Shown here one piece after another: positions 44,523 to 56,500 of a stretch of DNA of 64,000 nt (positions are counted from its first letter, which is position 1; every line of letters begins with the position of its first letter). Both the position numbers and the translations under genes were made by a program. The stretch is from contig JANUWI010000001.1 of NCBI GenBank assembly GCA_025504975.1, forward strand, positions 310,001 through 374,000. The letters are read 5' to 3'. The stretch comes from Plenodomus lindquistii. Lineage: Eukaryota; Ascomycota; Dothideomycetes; Pleosporales; Leptosphaeriaceae. The notes under the pieces were generated by a model. That model did not search any database, was not told the DNA's origin, and saw nothing but the letters and a program-made list of their open reading frames with translations.

Positions 44523-47500
44523 ATGGTCAATATCAAAGTGCTTGCTGCGGAAGCATTGAATCCTGCGACTACCGAAGCCGTTTTTCTACAGCATGGAGCA
44601 CTTCTCACAGAGTTGTGTGCGAGGTGGATACAGTCTGGTGCGGAAACCGAGGCCAAAATAGCGGCATTTGGACGATTACTACCGCTTGCGCCTCACCTTG
44701 CAGAGCACGTGGAACGATTTTTGGCATATTCGTCAAACTCACCGCTGGTGGGATCGCATTCTTCAGTCTCATCCGAGAACTCACTGGGCCTGGCGAGAGA
44801 ATCTGATCTACTAGAATTACTCCTAGGAACCTTCCGGTTATTGAGCTATGCCTGCAGACACTTCGCCAAATACGTCCGCGCAGTTGCTCTCGAGAGTCTG
44901 TTCCAGCATCCAAGTCGTTCTGTGCGGTACATTGCTGTGCGCACGTTTTGTCTCTATGTTCATGCTGCGGATTACGCTACTCAAGAGATGATCAAGAGAC
45001 ATGTTGGAGAAGGAGAGTGCGAGGGCCATTGGGAGGGACGCACCATCGATTACCGCTTTCTAGCTCTATGGGAAGAGAAGAGATGGAAGAGCCTGCAAGA
45101 AAGCGTAAAAGTACAGCAAGCCCAGGGAGAACAGCTGTATCCTGCGTCTGTGTATCACGACCTGTCACCTTTTACCGTCAATGTCAATGGCATATTACTT
45201 CCGCGATTAGACGGAGCTCCATCACAAGAAACGCCTTCAGAACTTGTTGCGACACCTACAACAGAAGCGAACCTCAAGAGCATCGCGCAGGGCCTTCTTG
45301 CGTCAAGTCCATTATTACTTACTGGCCTTGCAGGTTCTGGCAAAACGCTCCTCACCCGTCAATTCGCCTGGCAGCTGAACAAACTTGACAAGATGGTCAC
45401 TCTACACCTCAACGAGCAAAGCGATGCAAAACTGCTGATCGGCATGTATGCGACAGGCGCAAAGCCCGGCACCTTCAATTGGCGAGCTGGTGTACTTACG
45501 ACCGCAGTAAGAGAAGGAAGATGGATCTTCATTGAGGACTTGGACCGCGCACCAATCGAGGTCATTAGCACACTTTTACCACTGATCGAAAGAGGCGAAT
45601 TGCTCATTCCCAGCCGAGGAGAGACGGTCCGCGCGGCACGAGGGTTCCGTATCATTGCTACTATGCGAAGCGCCCTCAATCCACGAGGGCAGGAGATAAC
45701 ACCTCGTCAAAACATGATTGGGCATCGATTCTGGAACTCAGTCACCGTTCAAATGCCTCAACTAGGAGAATTCCAACAGATCATACAGACCAAGTATCCT
45801 GTGCTGGGCAAGCATGTCGATGGTATTATGCGGGTATACTCACGTTTGCTGGAACTATACGCCGATGCCAAGTTTTCTTCCGAGAATGGCACATCGATTC
45901 GGGCAATGACACCTCGAGATCTGTTGAAGTGGTGCGACAGAATTGCAGTACTTTTGTCCCAATCAGTATCCTTTAGCACAGCACAGAAAGACGACATGTT
46001 CATGGAGGCCTTTGATTGTTTCGCTGGCAGTCTGCGTAGTGACCTTGCTCGACTGAAGGTCATGTCATGTGTCGCTGAAGAGCTACACATTGATCCTCAA
46101 AGAAGGGACCACCTACTTAGGGACCGCACAACCAAATTGTCCATCCCATCAAAGACTACAACTTCAGGGCAGATACAGATCGGGAGAGCTCGCTTAGCCA
46201 AGCACAAGGCGGCAAGAAGAACAGGACCGGGGCGACCATTTTCCACGAACGACTATACGCTACGTTTGCTCGAAAAGGTCGCTGTAGCAGTCGATCGCAA
46301 AGAGCCCCTTCTTCTTGTCGGTGAAACTGGAACGGGAAAGACGACATGCATCCAATACCTAGCCGAGCAGCTTGGTCGCAAACTTGTAGCCTTCAACTTG
46401 TCACAACAGAGCGAGAGCGGTGATTTACTTGGCGGTTTCAAACCTGTCAATGTACGGAGTCTAGTGATTCCTTTGAAGGACGAGTTCGACGAGATCTTTG
46501 ACACGACATTCTCAAGGAAGAAGAATGCGCGCTTTATTGAGATGCTCGGGAAGAGGGTTGCCAAGGGCGAGTGGAAGCGCGTGTGCACATTGTGGCGCGA
46601 AGCTCTGAAGATGGTGCATGCAGCTCGCAAAGCCCATGAGTCGCAGACATCCTCCCCTGATCCGGATGGCGGGCAGCCCAAGAAGAGACGAAAGACAGAT
46701 TCTTTGCCGAAGAACTTCCCAACAGCGCGATGGGAGAAGTTCTCGGCTGATCTACACGATCTCGAAGCGCAGCTCGCTAGCGGCTCCGAAGCCTTCGCTT
46801 TCTCGTTCCTGGAAGGCAACATCGTCAAGGCTGTGAGAAATGGCGATTGGGTGCTGCTTGACGAAATCAATTTGGCCTCGTCAGACACACTGGAAGCGCT
46901 CACCGACTTACTTGGCGGTGGGCCGGACGGCAACCCATCGATTCTTCTCACGGAGACTGGCAATGTCGAGCGTGTAGTGGCTCACCCCAACTTCAGAGTA
47001 TTTGCTGCCATGAATCCTGCAACAGACGTGGGAAAGAAAGACTTGCCACCTGGTATTCGCTCACGATTCACTGAATTATATGTTGAGAGCCCAGATAGCG
47101 ACGAGAAGAGTCTGCGCAGCATTGTTGAGGAATACCTTGGAGGTGATAGCCTTGACCCAGCCATTGTTAGGGTTGCGCACGCTGTTACCAGTCTCTATCT
47201 GGAGATTCAGAAGCTTGCGAAATCGAACATGCTCGTGGATGGTGCTGATCAAAAAGCCCACTTCAGTTTGAGAACGCTGACGAGAACTCTGTCATATGCA
47301 AGGGACATTGCGCCCCTTTGTAGTCTTCGAAGAGCCTTGTACGAGGGCTTCCACATGAGTTTCCTCACCTTTCTGGGGAAAGCTTCCGAGGATCTGGTCG
47401 CACCGCTCATCATCAAGCACCTGTTCCCGCAGAAAGCTGCGATGAAGGCGGAGCTGGGTAAACCACTCCAAGAGCCATCGGACAACCGGACGTACGTCAG

Positions 47501-50500
47501 ACAAGGTCACTACTGGCTCCGTCAAGGCGTTCATGCTGTGGAGGAGCAAGAACAGTACATCATCACCCCCTTTGTCCAGCGCAATATGAACAATCTCATC
47601 CGAGCAGCGTCCACGCGTAAATATCCTGTGCTCATCCAAGGCCCTACATCTTCTGGAAAGACAAGTATGATCGAATACCTGGCCAAGCGCTCTGGGAACA
47701 AGTTCGTCCGTATCAACAATCACGAGCATACAGATCTGCAGGAGTACCTTGGTTCTTACGTATCCGGTGCGGATGGAAAGCTCGTATTCCAGGAGGGCAT
47801 GCTCGTTCGGGCTTTGCGTGAAGGCCATTGGATCGTGCTTGATGAGCTGAATTTGGCTCCTACCGATGTGCTGGAGGCTCTCAATCGGCTGCTCGACGAT
47901 AATCGTGAATTGCTCATTCCGGAGACGCAAGAAGTGGTTCGCCCTCATAACGACTTTATGCTGTTCGCCACACAGAATCCAGCAGGTCTCTACGGAGGTC
48001 GCAAGGTGCTATCGCGCGCCTTCCGTAACCGTTTCCTAGAGCTACATTTCGATGACATTCCGGTCAACGAGCTCACGGAGATTCTCCACCGACGCACTAT
48101 GATACCCGAGACGTGGTGTAAGCGTATTGTCAAAGTGTACAGAGAGCTGTCAACACTTCGCCAAGAGAATCGTATCTTCGAACAAAAGAGCTTCGCTACG
48201 CTACGAGATCTGTTCAGATGGGCGCAGCGGAAAGCAGACACAATCGAGGACCTCGCGAACAATGGCTACATGCTTCTCGCCGAGCGCGTACGGAAGGAGG
48301 ACGAGCGTGTAGCTGTCAAGAAGATACTCGAGAAGGTTATGAGCGAAAAGGGGCCTAAAGTGACGATTGATACCGAAAAGATGTTCAGCGTCGACGGAGC
48401 ACTCACAGCACAAGTGAATAATGAGGTGGTCTGGACGCACGCTATGCGACGCCTTTTCGTCCTTGTGTCACATGCTATTCGCAACAACGAGCCAGTGCTT
48501 TTGATCGGAGAGACTGGGTGTGGAAAGACTACTGTATGTCAACTATTGGCAGATCAGCTCCAAAACCAGCTACACATCGTCAACGCTCATCAGAACACTG
48601 AGACTGGCGACCTGATTGGTGCACAACGACCGATTCGGAACCGAGCGGCAATCGAGGACGTGCTAAGACAGCAACTTCTCCAAGCCTTACAGGGCATACA
48701 GTCAGACAATATGAACGATGAATTGTCCAGCCTTGGAATCGATGAACTGTTAGCTTTGTATGACAAGCTTGACCCAGAAGCTCGTAACCGCATACCAGAA
48801 GATCAACGCACAGTCATACAAGCCAACCGAGCCAAAGTTTCCGCACTCTTCGAATGGGCTGATGGAAGCCTTGTGTACGCCATGAAGCAGGGCCATTATT
48901 TCCTCCTTGATGAGATATCACTGGCTGATGACTCCGTACTCGAACGGCTGAACAGCGTGCTCGAACCTTCACGGTCTCTCCTTCTTGCTGAGAAAGGACC
49001 TGTTGATTCCCACGTCACCGCGAACGATGGATTCCAGTTCCTCGCTACCATGAACCCTGGTGGAGACTATGGCAAGAAGGAGCTCTCACCAGCGCTTCGC
49101 AACCGTTTCACTGAGATCTGGGTACCCGCGATGTCCAACCTCGACGACATTCTTCAAATCGTGCGGTCCAAGCTGAAGCCTGAGCTTGCACATTTCGCCG
49201 GCGCTATTGTATCCTTCTCGCAATGGTTTAATGACAAATACAATACCTCCGTCTCCTCTTCTATCTCAATTCGAGATACTCTAGCTTGGGTCTCCTTCAT
49301 CAACAAGTCCACTCACGATGATCCGGTCTTCGGTGTCATCCATGGTGCAGCTATGGTGTTCATCGACACGCTCGGGGCAAATCCAGCTGGCTTGCTCGCT
49401 ATATCTGCCACCTTCATCGATGATGAACGGAAAGCGTGTCTACATCATCTCAGCAAGCTCCTAGGGCGTGATGGCGCAGCATTGTACTCCAGTACGGTCG
49501 AGATCGTCAGCTCAAATTCAGTGTTCCAGCTAGGATCATTTTCTATACCGAAGTTCTCGTCTGCCGCTTCTGAAGCGCTCAACTTTTCTCTCGAGGCACC
49601 AACAACACGCTCGAACGCAATGCGCGTCGTTCGAGCATTGCAGCTTCCGAAGCCAATTTTGCTGGAGGGCAATCCGGGTGTTGGAAAGACAACGCTAGTG
49701 ACTGCACTTGCAAAAGCCATCGGAAAGCCCTTGACTCGCCTCAATTTGTCAGAGCAAACCGATCTCATGGATCTCTTCGGTTCTGACGTGCCTGTAGAAG
49801 GCGGTGCAGCAGGTACGTTCGCCTGGCGCGACGCACCGTTCCTCAAGGCGATGAAGAACGGAGACTGGGTACTTCTCGATGAAATGAACCTGGCCTCACA
49901 ATCTGTCCTAGAAGGTCTCAACGCTGTGCTTGATCACCGTGGCGAGGTGTACATCTCGGAGCTCGATCAGACATTTCACAAACATGTCGACTTCAGGGTC
50001 TTTGCAGCGCAAAACCCGCATCACCAGGGTGGTGGACGCAAGGGTCTACCAGCGTCTTTTGTCAACCGTTTTACGGTTGTGTATGCGGACGTCTTCCGCC
50101 CCGACGATCTGATACTCATTTGCAAGAAGATATTTCCCGACATCGCTGAAGAGGAGGTCACAAGATTGATTCGATTTGTTGCCGAACTGGACGATCAAGT
50201 AGTCACTCGGCGTGCCTTCGGTAACTCAGGTGCGCCTTGGGAGTTCAACCTACGTGACACGCTGCGCTGGCTCCAACTCCTCGCCTCTCAGGATTTCCCA
50301 GGTACCGCAAGGGACTTCCTCGATACCATCTTCGTGCAGCGTTTCCGTACTGAAAACGATCGGGCACGGCTTCGCAAGCTGTTCGAAACACAGTATGGAA
50401 CTCACGAACCGCGCATCAGTCATTTCCACAATCTGAGTACGAGTGCTCTGCAAGTCGGGCTCGGTTTACTCCTGCGTAATGTCTCTACAACGCGTCCAGA

Positions 50501-53500
50501 TACTATATCGACTCTACGAGTCGACCAACTGGGACCTATGGAGGCGCTGATGGTCAGTGTCAAGCAGAATTGGCCTGTGGTCATTGTAGGACAACCTGGA
50601 TCAGGTAAGACAAGCATGATGAACCAGCTTGCAAGCTTCGTCGGAGCACGTCTCGTGACATTCTCGATGAACGCAGATGTGGATGCTATGGATCTCGTTG
50701 GTGGATACGAGCAGGTCGATCCAACACGAGAGGTGCATCGTTGCTTGGAGAGGCTCGAAGCCTTTGTTCGAATCAAAACTGCGAACCTGAAAAATCCGGT
50801 GCAGGCGTACGTCAAACTTCTTGAATCTCTCCAGTCCAACTCACAATTGAGCCTCTCTATAATTGGCCCGCATCTAGAAAGCATCGCGCAACACGACGCC
50901 GAAGCAACAGACCTGCTGAAAGAGTTGCAACGCCTCCACCAATACTCCAGTCAACAGATTGACGGTGCACGATTTCAGTGGGTTGATGGCATCCTCATTC
51001 GTGCGCTTGAGCAAGGTAGCTGGCTTGTCCTCGACAACGCCAACTTGTGCTCCAGTGCGGTACTTGACCGACTGAACTCACTTCTCGAGCCCAATGGATA
51101 TCTCTCGATCAACGAACACTCAACAGCGGACGGCGAAGCACGTATTGTTCGACCACATCCTGACTTCCGCATCTTCATGACCATGGATCCTAGGTTCGGA
51201 GAGCTTTCCCGTGCCATGCGCAACAGGGCCGTGGAGATTTGTTTGCTTGAGCCTAATACACTCGAACAGCAACTTGAGAGTGTCCTAGAGTACCCGCTTG
51301 AATCAGCGATGTATCGGTTCCGCCAATTCCAGGAGAATGAGGAGCACTCAGTGTTGACACTACAGCAGCAATTTGAGAACCTGGGCTTCACTGACAACGC
51401 CTTTTTGGCAAGCTTCGTTACGCAAAGCACTCAAGGCCTGATCACTCTGTCGGCGCAATCTACGACCAACGGTGCTACTGGTGATCATACAACGCAGCTT
51501 ATGGTAGCCGCTCCCAATCCAGACTTACCCGGAGAAAGGCTTGCGCACCTGGCACGTTTCTACGAGAGCGCATGGGGCTCCAATGTTCCAGCTCTCACCC
51601 AACCTACCGGCTCAAAGCTGCTAAGCGAGCTCCTTGCCTATCATCCACTAGGTAATGAGCTCTGCCTCCACCGAAACACCGCAACGGAGGCGCTTGGTAT
51701 GTGGTACGACGATGTGTACGACATCATGCTGGACCTCTACAACATGCAACAAGCGATTCAGAACTTGCCATCTGCTCGATTTGAGCGTCGCAAAGAGAGA
51801 CAGAAGTTGCCTGCTTTTCTGCATGCGTACTGGCAAGCGCTGGTCAAAGTTGTCGAAGGTCTCTGGACTGCTCATCGAAATGGAGAGCAGCTGGAAGCCA
51901 CCTATCTGAAGCCCTTACGAACTCTGTTCTGGGCTTTCTTTGCGCTCACTACAGCGAAGGCGTTTGATCGAGCGACTTTCCAGACCTATTTGAAGATGTT
52001 AACGTCTGCCGTTCCTTCAATCTCGCAAGATTCAACGCCTCTATTGGAGGCTGTGAGCTCGACACTTTCCAAACAAGTCGCTGTATTTGGCTCGGACGTT
52101 CAGCTAACCACTGGACTTGGCATGGAACGGATTTGGCGCGCTTTCAAACCACTAACACCGAAGACTCAAGCGCAGCTGAAGGCAATTCTCGAGCTCGAAG
52201 ATCTAGCCGACAGACTGGACGCCGTCATGTGGAAGTCCAAGCTCAGGATCGACGAGCTCATACAGATTCGTGAGCGTATCGCTTCGGCCCTTACTCTTGT
52301 ACGCCAAGACGATGTCCACGCTCAAGAGCTCATCATTAGCTTTAGCGCAGCTGTTCAGGACTTAGAACAGAGTGTTGGAGAGGACGACGTGGTCATTACA
52401 CCATACTTTGAAGAAGAGTTTGAGGGACTTTGCCAGTTCCTTGACGTCGCGTTCAGCGACGTTGCGGAACAGCGATACACTTCACCGACATGCGCTACTG
52501 TCACGACACGTGCAAAATCCGCCTTACTCGCCCGAAGAGCTACAAAGCTTACCACCATTGCTGCCGGGAAGTCTACGCTCCCCACTGAACACTTTGCGAA
52601 GTCATTCCGCTATCTCGGACTTACGCGCCCAGCTGCCAATGCTATGGTTCTACAAGGCCAATTCCACACCGCTGTACTTGGAAAGTTGCATGGCGCCGAT
52701 GAAGTACAGCTTGTACAGCTTGATCGCTTCGAGGCCGAATTGCAAGTGCTTTCGCAGCAACTTGCAACCGACGCTGAACGCATCACACAGGACCAGGAGG
52801 CTGCCCTTAGCCGTTTGTTCTGCGTCATTCGCGAACAGCTCATTGAGACACACGCCGATGTGGGCACCGAAGCGACCAGACCTCTGGAAGGCGGTGTAAC
52901 AATCACCGAAGCGCATCGATTAATACTCAGCAAAGGTCTCGAGGACCTGCACACGTCGAAGCCCGAGACTATTGACGCAGCGGCCTGGATTAAACTGAGT
53001 TTGTTTGGCTTACAACTATACGTGCCCAATTACCCCCACGACCCGGCGCTCAGGCCTATGATCGAGCGCAGAATCTTCAATGAGCAGAAGGCTAGCATGA
53101 TATCGGCACTCACCGCGTTACAGCAGTTCCAGCTCGACTTTACTGGCGAGGACATGACTTTCCGCATTCGCCAAGTTCAGAGCGCAATTGAGAGAATGGG
53201 AGCCGAGCCGCCTGTCCCAGAGATCGTTCGTCCAGAAGTCTCTGAGCTTGACAGTCTCCAAGGAGAATTCGCCAATCTGCTCAGCACCATACAGCCCTTG
53301 CTAAATAGCTCGATGTCGATTGAGGAGGCTGTTCAAGATGTGACATTACAGCAGAACATCTTTCGCATCATTCAAAGGCTCACGGTGAGGTATCGAGCGT
53401 ATGATGATATCACAGACACCGTGGTTGGATTCCTTGCTTGTTTGGCCATCGGCCTGGTGCTTGGAAAGAAGGAGCAAGAAGACAAAGTTTCCACCGCTGT

Positions 53501-56500
53501 GAGCCGGAGTCTCTCGTATGTCAGTCAAGAGACTCCATTCTTCGGTGGTTCCCGGGCATTCACGAAGTCGGGGAATAACTTGCAAGCCATCGAGAGAGCC
53601 TTAGGTCAAGAATACTCAGTTCTGGACATTCGATGGCACGCACTGCATACTTTTTCGATTCTCCAAGGCACAGACCCAGCGTTGCTGGAGACCTCTGCGG
53701 CCAGAAATTTGTTGCACGATCTTTTCTCCAGTCTGTACGGCGACTGGAAGGCCAAGCTCCTTGAAGACCAGGAGAAGGAGGCCATGGACACCAGTCTGTA
53801 CACCTATCGTGGTATGGATGAAGACAATGATGAGGAAGATCCCACGCTGTTCCCCGATTACGAAGCGGAAGCGGAAGCGGAAGAAGAGGAGCAACAACAA
53901 AAAGCACCAGTGGCACCGTCCAATGCCAGAGATCATGCCATCCGCCTGGCAAACATGCATGCCGAGCTCTTCTTACAAGGTCGGGAGGCATCAGATGCAG
54001 TCAAGGACCTTTTGACATGGTGCGCTAAGGAACTCAATCGCGTATCGAATGGCAAAAGTCAAGGCACAAAGCACGAGGACGCCCTTCCTGCAATTTATCT
54101 CGCGCTAGAGCAAAGGACCGATGCATTAGCGTCTTCTGGGGCTGGCAAGGATTACAACTTTTACTTCGATGCCAACCTATCCGAAGCCAAGCGACTCATT
54201 GCGCTGATCCATCGCATACAAATCCGCTACCGCCAAATCCGTAATGTTTGGCCTGAGCACCAGACGCTATCGGATGTCTTGCGCACTTGCGATGAGGCGC
54301 TCGAGTTCCGACATGTTGATCCCGTCGCCAAGTTCATCACCAAGGCCGAAAAGTTGTACACGTACATGCACGAGTGGCAAAAGGTTGCTAGCAGGGAGTA
54401 CAACACCGCGAATGTTTACGATGATCTTACCAAGCTCTTGGTTAGCTGGCGTCAACTCGAGCTCACAACTTGGGCAAAATTGTTTGATCTTGAGGAGGCG
54501 AAGTTCCGCGATGATGCGAAGAGTTGGTTCTTTGTTGCTTATGAGACCATTATTGCGGCTGTGGAGAGCATTGAAGAAGAGCAAAACATCAGAACCCATG
54601 CGAAGAACCTGCTCAAGTCACTAGAGGACTTCTTCGAGGCAACGACTATGGGTCAGTTCGAGCAGCGTATCAAGCTGCTGGAGTCTCTTCGGCAACATGC
54701 TTTGATGCGCATGCAGGATGTAGAATCTTTCCGCATCATCTACACAGCTCTCGATAACTTCCTCGCCTACTATTCGCGACTGAACAAGCCTGTCCATGAG
54801 GCACTAGCAAAGGGACGTCAGAGCCTCGAGAAGGAGGTCAAGGACGTCATCAAGCTTGCGAGTTGGAAAGACACCAACATCGAAGCGCTGAAGCAGAGTG
54901 CGAAGACAAGTCATCGCAAGTTGAGCAAGCTGGTGCGCAAATTCAGAGCGCTGCTCAATCAACCTGTATCCGGCCTTGTGAACGCAGGCTTTCCAGATCA
55001 GACTCACTTGATGCAAGCTGTGGCTATGCCACCAGTCCTGACAGCTACGAATGCTGAAGCTCTTGAGCTGTGCACCGGTAGCGTACCGGGCTGGCAAGAC
55101 CGACCCACGCGTTTCAAGAATCTCGGCATCACCATTTCCATGATGCGCAACCTCTCTACCGTCAACAGCGAGAGTGTCAATGGCGCTGCGTACATCAATG
55201 AGTTCATCGCCGATTTGGCATCCTCAATGGTGGAGCTCCAGAAGGCGACACCACCCACGCTTACGGAAGAGAACAAGGAATCCGTGCAGCATCTGAAGAC
55301 CCAGAAGCGCAAGCTTTATGCCGACACGATGAAGGAGCTTCGCCAAATGGGTGTCAATTATAACCTCAGCGTCGACACTCTTTCCAAGCAAGATGAGTTG
55401 TCTACCGTCCTATCTACAATGCCCTTAGTACACGGTAACGGGAAGTTTGGTAATGCGGCAGAGTACCACTTGCACAAGGCTGTCAATGCTATGCCACAAG
55501 TGCGCGCGGTATACAAAGAGCACTCAGGCGACCTGACAGCGAACGACGTGAACAAGAGCATTGGGTTCCTTGAGGGCCTCTTACACATCTCCATTCGACA
55601 GAGAGGTGTGTTGAGCAAAGCTACGCAAAACCTACAAGATGCCAAAGCGCCTATGTCTCTCATCGAGGGCGTGTGCCAATCTGCTGCGACACAGCTGTCA
55701 CGTGCTTCTCATGATGAGGTAGAGGCGACAAATGGCTTACAACCTCAGCTCAGATGGCTTGCTGCGATGATCAAGACTGGAGCCGACGTTGTACACGCAC
55801 AGGAGAAACTTGGAAAGACAAATGAGCTTGACACCCTGCTCCGGTCGATGCGGGAATGGACTGGCAAGCTTACCGAGCTAGCTAATCGATTCGATGGGCT
55901 GCCCAAGCTACCTGCCTCGGTCGTTGCTGAAGCGCATGGGGAGTTACATGAGGCTGTCACATCGAACCTCCGAGATCTTCAGATGACTTTCGATGATTGG
56001 CTGAACAATGATATTGCGAGAACGACGCTGAGGCACATCCAGCCTTTCTTGTTCCATTCGCCAATGATCGAGTCAACCAGCCTACCTCCACACACTAACG
56101 TCACTGTGGAAGACTACGCAAAACGCATCTATGATGCATTGGACCTCATCCTTGGATCTGCACAAGATGTAGAGGCGTCTTTGAATGCCATCCCTACCTC
56201 ATCGGAGGATGCGACATGGCTGGTCAAGGAAGAACAAGCACTATCGGCCGCTCTTGGCTCTTTACACGCCTCGCGGATTACAGAGGCATTGCAAACCCTC
56301 ATGCAGAACATGCAATATCTCCACGAAGGTCAGCATCTACGTAGCATCGCCGCTCTGTTCGTGTCAATTCGGCCGATCCTGGATCAATACATGGCGTCCC
56401 ACAACTACCTCGTCGCACGCTTTGACACACTACATGCTGCGACTGCAAATCTCCTCCATCGCCTGCAGAAGTCCTTCATCCAGATTGGTACGCATGGATT